In this document: positions 31,602-38,253 of the stretch, in pieces
Layout: each line of letters begins with the position of its first letter
How positions within the stretch are numbered: the first letter of the stretch is position 1
IMG/VR virus record: IMGVR_UViG_3300023198_001644
Span: 1-38,876 of that record
DNA length: 38,876 nt
Strand: one strand, 5' to 3'
DNA from: a virus
Translations under genes and position numbers: made by a program
The notes under the pieces: generated by a model
Seen by the model: only the letters and a program-made list of their open reading frames with translations
What the model was told of the DNA's origin: nothing
Databases searched by the model: none

Positions 31602-31814
31602 TTATCCCTTTATATAGAAAGGCGAACCCGGATTATTCATCGCGCGGAAATCGTATCCGAGCGAAATGACCGCGTCCATTTCCGTGATATCGTCGGTCGC
31701 GTCGTAAATGCCCGCCTTTGCCAACGCGATTCGTTCGGCCTTTTTCCGGCGATACGCGATTTGCGCTTTGATATACTTCGTTGCCAACGCTAATTTTTTC
31801 TTAGATTTCGTCAT
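31602..31814 (-). CDS. Hypothetical 70-residue basic protein
   Basis: A Lys/Arg-rich N-terminal helix (KSKKKLALATKYIKAQIAYR) is followed by ITEMDAVISLGYDFRAMNN. The ATG at 31814 shares one base with the stop of the upstream gene. GAAAAGAGCGAATA precedes it. Not recognised. Part of the operon under promoter module B. Confidence 0.55.
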   Translation of the reverse strand: MTKSKKKLALATKYIKAQIAYRRKKAERIALAKAGIYDATDDITEMDAVISLGYDFRAMNNPGSPFYIKG

Positions 31815-32047
31815 TATTCGCTCTTTTCAACTTCGTCGCCAGCGCGTCGATGGTTCGAAATTATTCCACTTCCTACGATGGAAATAAATCCCGCATCCGT
31901 AGAATTCGAAAAGCTTTTAAGGACTTTCGGCCCACGCGTTCTTTTATAAAGAAGAGAATATACGCCGTCATCATCCGTGATCGTCAAAACGCGCGTTTCG
32001 CCGGTTTCGAGGTTTCCAAAAACGAATTTTTGAATATTTTTAGACAT
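31814..32047 (-). CDS. Hypothetical 77-residue protein, first gene after module B
   Basis: ATG 32047 follows the module B ribosome site GGAGAACGAACG. A beta-rich protein: FVFGNLETGETRVLTITDDD then GVYSLLYKRTRGPKVL, which looks like a small barrel. No family recognised. Its place directly after a promoter module supports early expression. Confidence 0.6.
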   Translation of the reverse strand: MSKNIQKFVFGNLETGETRVLTITDDDGVYSLLYKRTRGPKVLKSFSNSTDAGFISIVGSGIISNHRRAGDEVEKSE

Positions 32048-32155
32048 CGTTCGTTCTCCTTTTCCGGGTTTCCCCTTCGCCTATTTATAAGTATAACTCT
32101 TGCCGCGTGGAAGTAAAGAAGAAAATCACATTAAATACATCTTTTATTGTAAGTA
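32048..32155 (-). promoter_or_regulatory. Promoter/leader module B
   Basis: -35 TTTACT at 32117..32112, 16-base spacer, -10 TATACT at 32095..32090. Upstream TGTGATTTTCTTC and TGTATTTAATG boxes match modules A, C and D. The leader has GGGGAAACCC followed by GGAAAAGGAGAACG. It drives the 77-residue gene and its two followers. Confidence 0.75.
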
Positions 32156-32165
32156 TTGTAAACGA

Positions 32166-32504
32166 TTAAAGATTTTTCGCTGCCTTCTGGGAGAGGGCGA
32201 AATGATCGCCGCAGCCGTATTTCGGGCTCCAATAATTCTTACAACCCATGTAAATAAAACGAGCTTTCGGGTGTTTGTTAATGAGTTGGGCGACTGCTTC
32301 GATGACGGGCGTATCGGAAGGAACGGGATTACTCCCATCGAGAACGTCTTCAACGTTGTGGCACAAACAATCATATTTGAAAGAGCGTACGTCCGAACAC
32401 GTACAATAAAACCAAGGCTTGCCGTCCGGACAAACGCACCCTTCGACGACAGTAACGGGAGCGGTAAGACATTCTTCCAATTTTTTCTCTAATTCGTTCA
32501 TCAT
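32166..32504 (-). CDS. Cys-rich hypothetical protein, 112 residues
   Basis: GGAGAACGAAA precedes ATG 32504. Cys-rich centre (VEGCVCPDGKPWFYCTC, YDCLCHN) with further Cys and aromatic residues near the end (YMGCKNYWSPKYGCGDHF). These could bind metal ions. No family recognised. It is preceded by a structured leader and by promoter module C. Confidence 0.6.
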   Translation of the reverse strand: MMNELEKKLEECLTAPVTVVEGCVCPDGKPWFYCTCSDVRSFKYDCLCHNVEDVLDGSNPVPSDTPVIEAVAQLINKHPKARFIYMGCKNYWSPKYGCGDHFALSQKAAKNL

Positions 32505-32594
32505 TTTCGTTCTCCTTTTCGGCGTTTCCGCCGGTTGCCCGTTGCGGACGTTTTGGCCGTCCGCCTGCCTTTCGTTTCGAAGTAGCTATGTCAT
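32505..32594 (-). promoter_or_regulatory. Structured leader with two-codon ORF
   Basis: Directly after the module C ribosome site (AAGGAGAACGAAA) the first frame reads ATG ACA TAG (32594..32586), then stops. It is followed by hairpins GCGGACG/CGTCCGC with a 7-base loop and CGGCG-GAAA-CGCCG, then a second copy of AAGGAGAACGAAA before the 112-residue gene. The arrangement could be an attenuator or a decayed gene. No proof of either. Confidence 0.4.
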
Positions 32595-32705
32595 TTTCGT
32601 TCTCCTTTTCTTTCCGGGTTTCCCCTTCGCCTAACTATAACATAGCTCTTTGTAAGGCGGAAGTAAAGGAGAAAATCACACTAACTACAATATATTTTGT
32701 AATAG
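32595..32705 (-). promoter_or_regulatory. Promoter/leader module C
   Basis: -35 TTTACT at 32667..32662, 17-base spacer, -10 TATGTT at 32644..32639. Upstream TGTGATTTTCTCC and TTGTAGTTAG boxes match modules A, B and D. A very A/T-rich upstream stretch (32690-32745) could act as an UP element. The leader holds GGGGAAACCC and ends AAGGAGAACG. It drives the two-codon leader and the 112-residue gene. Confidence 0.75.
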
Positions 32706-32822
32706 ACAGAAATTATTAAGAATTAATTTACAGGAAAGATTGTATCGTAGCACGCACTAGTCTCGTATACCTTATATAAGGCATTCAAACAACGGCCGTT
32801 GGATTACCGAATCCAATCGATT
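32706..32822 (-). other. Palindrome-rich intergenic stretch
   Basis: Three perfect inverted repeats stand close together: CCTTATATAAGG (32770-32781), CAACGGCCGTTG (32790-32801) and the hairpin TTGGATT-accg-AATCCAA (32799-32816). The latter two follow the stop of the 76-residue gene and might act as a terminator, but no clear U-run is seen. The first may be an operator for the next promoter. Confidence 0.4.
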
Positions 32823-33053
32823 TCATAGGTGCGCATCCCAAACGTCGCTGGGACGGCCGTCCGCTCGATATTCCGCTTGGAATACGTCACGACCATTCAC
32901 CAACATAGGTTTTTCGTTCGCCTTCCGAAATCCGAGTTGCCCGCAAGTCGGACACCTCACCGCCGTTCCCTCTACACCGAGACGACGATGGTAAACCGCA
33001 CAGACTACGCTCCAAGCGTGTGCGCATTCCGTCGCTCTCTCCAACGCGTACAC
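32823..33053 (-). CDS. Zinc-finger hypothetical protein, 76 residues
   Basis: GTG start at 33053 with GAGAGGTGTATT before it. The centre VRCPTCGQLGFRKANEK is a CxxC half-ribbon, with further Cys and His upstream (ECAHAWSVVCAVYHRR). The end is GRPSDVWDAHL. No family recognised. Eleven bases separate it from the preceding gene. Confidence 0.55.
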   Translation of the reverse strand: MYALERATECAHAWSVVCAVYHRRLGVEGTAVRCPTCGQLGFRKANEKPMLVNGRDVFQAEYRADGRPSDVWDAHL

Positions 33054-33063
33054 AATACACCTC

Positions 33064-33360
33064 TCAATCTTTCTCTATCGCGCGGGGCATGACGCTATCG
33101 CGCGGTCTTTCGAACTTCTTTCCCAAATACGGGCATTCCTTCCGAACCGGGCAACCGTCGCAAAAATGGGTATTCATCTCCTCCATCGATTTCCCGTTGG
33201 CATCCAAATAACACTTCCACGGTTCGCCATGAGGCGGAACCGGAACAAAGTTAGCGGCCAGCATACAAACTCGCTGGAGGGCTTCCCGGCTCTCTTCTTC
33301 GACCTTCGCCGGTTCTATAAGGAGCGCCTTATATTCATCTTCACTTAAACAATAACGCAT
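33064..33360 (-). CDS. Four-Cys protein (WhiB-like spacing)
   Basis: 98 residues. The Cys cluster CDGCPVRKECPYLGKKF with an upstream Cys at KCYLDANG resembles the C-x2-C-x5-C spacing of WhiB-type iron-sulfur or zinc proteins. The rest is helical and acidic. It has GGGG before ATG 33360. Full WhiB homology cannot be claimed, since the Trp-containing motif is missing. A metal-binding regulator is possible. Confidence 0.5.
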   Translation of the reverse strand: MRYCLSEDEYKALLIEPAKVEEESREALQRVCMLAANFVPVPPHGEPWKCYLDANGKSMEEMNTHFCDGCPVRKECPYLGKKFERPRDSVMPRAIEKD

Positions 33361-33372
33361 GTTAATCCCCTA

Positions 33373-33540
33373 TCAAATTGCTGTTACCGCAGCAACTAAA
33401 AAGCACGCTACAAATAGGACCCCATTCGAGGTTTTCTTCATGAGCGTGCGCGCGCAACGAACCGTTACTGTTCCCTTACGGCGAACATTCAGGGCGGTTG
33501 CCCTGGATGACCATTCTTTATTTGCGTCTTCGTAATACAT
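33373..33540 (-). CDS. Small membrane protein, 55 residues
   Basis: ATG 33540 opens 55 codons to TGA (33375..33373). A basic N-terminal half (RKGTVTVRCARTLMKKT) is followed by one hydrophobic segment VLFVACFLVAAVTAI at the very end. The AAAAGAGAAA ribosome site is weak. It fills the gap before the four-Cys protein. It may be a small inner-membrane or host-takeover protein; too short for a typical holin. Function unknown. Confidence 0.55.
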   Translation of the reverse strand: MYYEDANKEWSSRATALNVRRKGTVTVRCARTLMKKTSNGVLFVACFLVAAVTAI

Positions 33541-33614
33541 CGTATTTCTCTTTTCATATCGTTTATCCTAACCGTGTTCGTCCGCCAACTTCGCTTTACC
33601 AAATTCAACAACGT

Positions 33615-34280
33615 TTATTCTACTTCTTTTTTTCTTTTTACCACGCGGCGCCCTTTTCTCACCTTGTCTCTTCTTTTTGATCTCTTCTTTTTCCCGCTTT
33701 CCTTCTCCTCAACGGCTACATCCGTTTCTGGATTAAGCACCGCTTCTGGAATCCCGCGCCCGCGATGTGTATTTCCAGGAGTCACATCTATTATATCCGA
33801 TTCTCCATATTTGGATATCATTTCGTTGAGTCCGCCCAAAGCGCCTGTGATTTCTTTCTTGAGTTCCTTGTTCGTAAGGTTGGCGATTACCAGGCCAGCC
33901 ACCATCTCATTTCTGTTCGGGACTTTTTTGATGAGACCGAATTCCTGTCCGCGCGTTATCAACTTGTCTCTGATTTCGCTTCGCGCGCGTATCGCCCCTA
34001 CAAGAGCTGTTGCTTGTTTGGTCTTGCGATAATTCGCGATGATGTCGTCAAGCGCCGATATATTGCGAAGTTGGTCTATCATGTATTCTACGTACACGTG
34101 TTCGATAGGCTTGGAACGAACTTCATCGGTCTTCACTTCGAACATCGCGACTTTGAGGCTTTCGTATTCGGTCGCCGTCAACCCCATGTCGTCCAAGATG
34201 TCGCTTTCGTCTTCCCCGGAACAAAGCAACCCGTAGACTTGTAAAACCGCTTCTCTCATCTGTTCTTTAGTCAGCTTCAT
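33615..34280 (-). CDS. Possible small terminase-like DNA-binding protein
   Basis: 221 residues from ATG 34280 with AAAGGGGAATA before it; the longer open frame (to 34406) lies inside the deaminase gene. N-terminal QMREAVLQVYGLLCSGEDES then DILDDMGLTATEYESLK looks like a helix-turn-helix. A helical core (RARSEIRDKLITRGQEFGLI) and a very basic C-terminus (KKKRSKRRDKVRKGRRVVKR) follow. TerS-like proteins of some phages share this layout, but it is 7 kb from terL, so this is only a candidate. Confidence 0.5.
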   Translation of the reverse strand: MKLTKEQMREAVLQVYGLLCSGEDESDILDDMGLTATEYESLKVAMFEVKTDEVRSKPIEHVYVEYMIDQLRNISALDDIIANYRKTKQATALVGAIRARSEIRDKLITRGQEFGLIKKVPNRNEMVAGLVIANLTNKELKKEITGALGGLNEMISKYGESDIIDVTPGNTHRGRGIPEAVLNPETDVAVEEKESGKKKRSKRRDKVRKGRRVVKRKKEVE

Positions 34281-34992
34281 TATTCCCCTTTTCGTCTGCC
34301 GATTCAAATACAATACGCTCTGTACGTATGCCGGCATTTTCGAATATGTCGGCGGCGAGTTCATCGTGATAGTCTTCCATGTAACAAACTTTTTCGACGC
34401 CGCCAAGTTGTATCAAGCGTTTGGCACACATCTTACACGGATACGTTGTCGTGAACACAGTCTTCGGCGTTATCGCGGGTTCCGAACACGAGATGGCCGC
34501 GTTCTCTTCTGCGTGTAAACAGCCGCAAGCTCCGGACACTTCCGGTTCGTCGCAGCAATTAGGTAGCCCTGCGGCGTTTCCGTTGTATCCCGACGATAAG
34601 ACGCGCCGGAAGTCGCTGGAAACAATAACGCAGCCTATTTTGCGCCTAGAACACGTAGAACGCTTGGCAATTATCACCGCCAATTGCATATGGACTTCGG
34701 CGAACGACGGACGGCCCGCGATATTCGGCAAGCCATCGTTTATTGTGATCCCTATCGCATCCAACGCGTCGTAAGCTTCGTCAAGCTCGGGTTCGCGTTT
34801 CGGTATCAGCGCGCGCGGCGGCGGTTTCAGTCGTTCCGTCGGAACGAACATCGCCCTGCCTTGTGGAATTGGTCTCGGAGCGGGTTCTGTCTCCGCATCG
34901 GCGCCGCAAGCGGGACAGGTATGTAATTCGCTTTTTCGCCCGCTGATGTATCCGCACGTACACTCACCGCTGTAGTAGTTGAATGTGTTCAC
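34267..34992 (-). CDS. dCMP deaminase with N-terminal zinc ribbon
   Basis: 241 residues. The catalytic core is clear: AEVHMQLAVIIAKRSTCSRR, RKIGCVIV, SSGYNGNAAGLPNC, CLHAEENA (H160, E162) and YPCKMC (C186, C189). It converts dCMP to dUMP for thymidine synthesis. A zinc ribbon (CTCGY..., CPACG) precedes it, joined by a Pro-rich linker. GTG 34992 overlaps the stop of the upstream small gene and has GCGAGG before it. The frame also runs to ATG 35067, but that start has no ribosome site. Confidence 0.85.
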   Translation of the reverse strand: MNTFNYYSGECTCGYISGRKSELHTCPACGADAETEPAPRPIPQGRAMFVPTERLKPPPRALIPKREPELDEAYDALDAIGITINDGLPNIAGRPSFAEVHMQLAVIIAKRSTCSRRKIGCVIVSSDFRRVLSSGYNGNAAGLPNCCDEPEVSGACGCLHAEENAAISCSEPAITPKTVFTTTYPCKMCAKRLIQLGGVEKVCYMEDYHDELAADIFENAGIRTERIVFESADEKGNNEAD

Positions 34993-35168
34993 CACCACCT
35001 CGCTTTCGGCGGCGATGAGGATGATCGCCCGTAAAACGCCCGCGCCTCGATTCGCGAGCGATACCATTTATAACCGTACCAAGGGATTATGCGTTCGTAC
35101 CATTTCGGCCGTACGGCATATTGCTCGCCAGCCATTTTGTGTTGCCAAAAATTGAAAAGCGGAAACAT
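34989..35168 (-). CDS. Small aromatic-rich protein, 59 residues
   Basis: ATG 35168 opens 59 codons to TGA (34991..34989), overlapping the GTG start of the deaminase. The sequence MFPLFNFWQHKMAGEQYAVR and PKWYERIIPWYGYKWYRSRI is very rich in Trp, Tyr and Arg. TAGG lies seven bases before the ATG, and the gene follows the caspase stop by eight bases. It looks real but has no recognised family. Confidence 0.5.
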   Translation of the reverse strand: MFPLFNFWQHKMAGEQYAVRPKWYERIIPWYGYKWYRSRIEARAFYGRSSSSPPKARWW

Positions 35169-35176
35169 CGTTTTGC

Positions 35177-35920
35177 CTATTTTACCACTTCCAATTGCGG
35201 CACTTGATCGAAACCGGACGCCACGAGCTTGGTTCGCACTCTCTTCAGCAACTTATGTCGAAGAATGTTCGGGTCATCTCGAAGGCAACTCGCCCAAAAA
35301 TACGTAAATGCCCCGTTGTATTTTCCGCCCAGCCACGCGTCGGAGGACAACTGATCGTCAGCGCATCCGGCCCACAACACGCTGTTCGGCGTTCGTCCGT
35401 GGACTGCTCGGCGCATCCTCCGAACAGGAAGTTTCATATCGACATGCGGAGAGATGATGTGCTTAGCTTCTCCCGATGGAGTCGTCCGCAAAGCTGTTCC
35501 CGAGTGACAGCTGTCGAGAAGCACTTCGATGTAGGCGTCTTCGGGAACGCCCTGTAATATAATCGCCAAATCGTCATCGGTAATGTAACGACCGGCGCCC
35601 CAATTCATGTTGTGCGGACAAATCAGCTCGTCTTTTCTGTCCGCCTCGTCGCCGTCTTTATCGGCGACTTGCGACCCGTGGCCTGAGAAATGGAAGAAGC
35701 CGATGTCGCCCTTCGCCAATCGCCCGACCAAAGCGTGAAGCTGTGTAATGATGTTAGCCATTGTAGCTTCTCCGTCCTTGAGAACGACGATTTCGTTTGG
35801 ACGATACCCCAAGATGTCTACCAATATCCCGTTCGCGTTGTCGACATCGTTACAACAACCGCGAAGGTTGTTGCCATTTTCGTACTCGTTAACACCAACG
35901 AGTAATGCTGCGTTAGTCAT
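35177..35920 (-). CDS. Caspase-like peptidase (metacaspase type, C14)
   Basis: 247 residues with the full p20 core: LLVGVNEYENGNNLRGCCND, IGFFHFSGHGSQ (catalytic H81), the loop DGDEADRKDELICPHN, YITDDDLA and IEVLLDSCHSGTA (catalytic C138). An acidic loop of that type normally binds Arg/Lys at P1. A p10-like part (VLWAGCADDQLSSDAW, YNGAFTYFWASCL) follows. It is a cysteine protease with trypsin-like specificity in this family. AAAGGGGACAAA precedes the start. It lies 12 bases after a lipoprotein gene, so the two are one unit. Its role in phage biology is unknown. Confidence 0.9.
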   Translation of the reverse strand: MTNAALLVGVNEYENGNNLRGCCNDVDNANGILVDILGYRPNEIVVLKDGEATMANIITQLHALVGRLAKGDIGFFHFSGHGSQVADKDGDEADRKDELICPHNMNWGAGRYITDDDLAIILQGVPEDAYIEVLLDSCHSGTALRTTPSGEAKHIISPHVDMKLPVRRMRRAVHGRTPNSVLWAGCADDQLSSDAWLGGKYNGAFTYFWASCLRDDPNILRHKLLKRVRTKLVASGFDQVPQLEVVK

Positions 35921-35932
35921 TTTGTCCCCTTT

Positions 35933-36310
35933 CTATTCTTCTATCCCGAAACATCCGGCGGTCGCCGGACACGACGCCGCCGTCTCCAAACATCCAAAAT
36001 TGAGTTGCTCGTTCGGAAGCTCCGCGTAAATTGCTACGAGACTTTCGCATCGCTCGCCGCAACCTTCGCCTTCGAGTTGTTTGCCGACCGGAAGCGCTTT
36101 CATCACCACCGAAACGCAATCGGTAAACGCAAACCCGGAACACGCCCTCTCGCACTCCGTATCCAATTCCGTTCCAGGCGGTTCTTCCGTATCGACCGGC
36201 CCGACTACCTCTGTATCGTCGCCGGTCTGCGTGGTTCCGCCACCATTGTCGAAGAAACCGCCGCAACCGTTACACCCAATACAGAAAACCATCAACATAA
36301 TCCACTTCAT
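35933..36310 (-). CDS. Cys-rich lipoprotein
   Basis: 125 residues from ATG 36310 with GGAGCAAAGA before it; an earlier ATG (36337) is less likely. Signal peptide MKWIMLMVFCIGC with probable lipidation at C13, a Gly-rich segment, an acidic Thr/Glu/Pro linker (TQTGDDTEVVGPVDTEEPPG) and a Cys-rich domain with CERACSG, CGERCES and CPATAGC. It should be exported and anchored to a membrane. It directly precedes the caspase gene. A role in superinfection exclusion or host-envelope change is possible, but no family is recognised. Confidence 0.7.
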   Translation of the reverse strand: MKWIMLMVFCIGCNGCGGFFDNGGGTTQTGDDTEVVGPVDTEEPPGTELDTECERACSGFAFTDCVSVVMKALPVGKQLEGEGCGERCESLVAIYAELPNEQLNFGCLETAASCPATAGCFGIEE

Positions 36311-36559
36311 TCTTTGCTCCTTTCGCCCCAGCCGCACCCACTATGCCGTTAGTCAGCATCTCCTAATACTACCGTATTATTTTTCAATTCGTGGGTACAA
36401 TCATTTAATAAGCATATTTGGCCGCCGGTTACGAACGAGCGACATCGTTCTCGTACCGTCCTTCTTTCTTCGGGAAGGAGAACGACGCTCTCCAGATACT
36501 CCTTAGGAGCGTAACGCCCTAAACACCTGGGAACTTACTTATTGGCTTGACGCTATGTT

Positions 36560-36588
36560 ATCGAGACTAAGCTTAACTTAGTCTCGAT
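36560..36588. other. Perfect 12-bp inverted repeat
   Basis: ATCGAGACTAAG and CTTAGTCTCGAT are exact reverse complements around a 5-base loop (CTTAA). No T-run follows on either strand, so a terminator is not supported. It may be an operator or a structural RNA element. It is the strongest hairpin in the noncoding region. Confidence 0.6.
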
Positions 36589-36865
36589 ATTTGCTCGTCT
36601 TATATGCGAAGCATGTGCTTGCGAATTCGACAAGGGAAGAAATACCACGATTACTTTCCCTAGAAAAATGCCCACCCCTTAAACGAGCGCTGGGAACTCT
36701 TCTTCGCCCTGTAAATTCCCTCGTGCCGTAATTGGTTATCTGTGCGCTTGGTGTTATTTGTGTTACCCCTCTTAGGGATAATTGACACTCTTGGTTCTTG
36801 TAACTACATAGCCTTGTGGGTTTGGAGTGAAATGTTTTCTTGCGGTTTGTTTACCGGTTACCTTT

Positions 36866-37018
36866 GGTGCATTATTGGTGCATTGTATAGCATGGTCCGG
36901 TTCGTGTCGTCTTCAGTTCTGCAGTTCCGTCGTCTTGGGTTCTGTCGTCGTGGGTTCCGTCGTCGTGTCGTCGCGTCGTGGAAGCGTGGACTCTATTGGT
37001 GCATTATTGGTGCATTAT
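36866..37018 (+). repeat. Iteron-like GGTGCATTAT repeats (two pairs)
   Basis: Four near-identical decamers lie at 36866, 36877, 36998 and 37009 (the second is GGTGCATTGT). Members of each pair are 11 bases apart, one helical turn, and the pairs are 132 bases apart. Another copy lies on the minus strand at 38228-38238. The spacing fits binding sites of an initiator or other dimeric DNA-binding protein. Confidence 0.75.
36922..36966 (+). repeat. Three tandem 15-bp repeats
   Basis: Units at 36922, 36937 and 36952, consensus GGGTTCYGTCGTCKT, followed by further GTCGTC runs. They lie between the two pairs of GGTGCATTAT repeats. Repeats plus iterons together resemble a replication origin. Confidence 0.6.
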
Positions 37019-37284
37019 AATAACCGCCCTCCCTGTGGTGGCACGGATTCGGCGGCACCCAGACATACCACGAAAATTCCACAAGGCGGCCGGTTCCTCC
37101 ACCAGTACCGGGGGCCAGCGCACGCCACCATGACCAAACGACATAGTACCAACACTATGCAGACCAAGCATCTACATCTCAGACATTACAAGACCGCAAG
37201 CCCGCTCTCTACGTTATAGCCTACACGCTCTCTTGTAGCGTTACAGAGCGCTGGCAACGGCGAGCTTCCTGCAACGTCGAAGTA

Positions 37285-37376
37285 CCACGTGGAAGCGCCT
37301 GGTATCCCTGGACGCTCGCCTGCTAGACAACGTAATGCATGAGGGGTCACGTGACGGTTTGACGATCCACGTGGAT
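37285..37376. repeat. Three CACGTG palindromes
   Basis: CCACGTGG at 37285-37292, GTCACGTGAC at 37346-37355 and ATCCACGTGGAT at 37365-37376. All share the CACGTG core. A wider inverted repeat TGGTATCC/GGATACCA also flanks them (37300-37307 with 37373-37380). They could be protein-binding sites. Confidence 0.5.
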
Positions 37377-37861
37377 ACCAGATGGTACACCTGATACTAC
37401 ATGCGCCATAGGTCGAAGCGCAAGCAAGGCAATCCCCAACATCACACAGTCACGACATAATCGCCACGGGGCACGCCACAACGACACAGCTACACCCGAT
37501 TTTCCCTATACATAAGCATTATCCAGAGGACGTTCTCTTCTTCTTTACCTTCTCAGACTGTGAATAGGGGAGTTACAGAGAGACTATTAGGGCGTTCTTA
37601 CTTACTCTTTACTCTATTATACATATCCTTCTCTCTTAAGCCTATACGCTTATGTCTCCTTCCTTTCCTAGGGTTTCTGGGGGTATATGGTACAATCTCC
37701 TTCTTTCTTTTGTTTCTCCAGCGTTTCGGATTTCTCTTTCTTTGATCTGATCACGCGTGGTGGGATTGATAGGGCTGGTTGGTCTGGTTATGGGTGGTGA
37801 GTGGAAATCCCCCTAGGGCTCCTATCTCCCCTATATGGTTGCTTGGTTCTTGGATGAGCTT

Positions 37862-37895
37862 ATGTAGTTAGGTTATTCCTGTTCGCTAACTACAT
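37862..37895. repeat. Inverted repeat of the promoter box TGTAGTTAG
   Basis: ATGTAGTTAG (37862-37871) and CTAACTACAT (37886-37895) are exact reverse complements. The same TGTAGTTAG box stands upstream of the -35 in modules C and D, and in variant form in A and B. A regulator that binds this box would have a two-site operator here. Confidence 0.5.
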
Positions 37896-38161
37896 TATAC
37901 ATAGGCTTATACGTCTATCCGTATGAGCGGTGTAAGTAGGTGCCTTAGGACGTTCGCGTTGGTCTCCCTTATACGTACGTAACGCTGTTTGGCGCTCTAT
38001 GGCGTTATGGTTGGGGTTTCCCTCGATTACCCTACAGGGTCGCGCCTTACACTACTCATAATCTCTTTACGAAAGGCGGACATAATACATTTCGATTACT
38101 CTTTTGCTTAGGCATACTACCTCTATCGGGCTCCTGGGAAGAACTTCTTTTTGCGGTCTGT

Positions 38162-38219
38162 CTCTCTTTAGGGGTTTTCCTATCCATTCCCCTCTTTTGT
38201 CTTTCTTCCAGCGTTTTAG
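38162..38219. repeat. 58-bp direct repeat, copy 1
   Basis: Begins CTCTCTTTAGGGG and ends CCAGCGTTTTAG. The second copy at 38692-38750 is identical except for one extra G in the G-run. A weaker third version is near 37715-37735 (CTCCAGCGTTTCGG). The function is unknown. Confidence 0.8.
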
Positions 38220-38253
38220 GATATGGGATAATGCACCAGGTGGGCAGACTTGA

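Larger units (their letters stand above)
36338..38253. other. Noncoding region with repeats, origin/control-like
   Basis: About 1.9 kb without a supported gene. Plus-strand frames here are short, without ribosome sites, and dominated by repeat-encoded peptides (for example WCIIGAL twice). It holds paired GGTGCATTAT repeats, tandem 15-mers, CACGTG palindromes, strong inverted repeats, a 58-base repeat and A/T-rich segments near 37560-37700 and 37890. The combination is what is seen at phage origins or packaging/control regions. No tRNA was found. Confidence 0.6.

Noticed and set aside
34993-35067. N-terminal extension of the deaminase to ATG 35067
   Set aside because: No ribosome site, and it would overlap the 59-codon gene entirely in that stretch; GTG 34992 is better placed.
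36742-37020. Plus-strand 92-codon hydrophobic frame
   Set aside because: Starts with GTG and no ribosome site, repeats WCIIGAL only because DNA repeats underlie it, and ends in the repeat array.
38091-38219. Minus-strand frame through repeat copy 1 (LKRWKKDKRGEW...)
   Set aside because: Lacks a start codon, and the corresponding frame in copy 2 ends early, so the repeat is not protein coding in both places.
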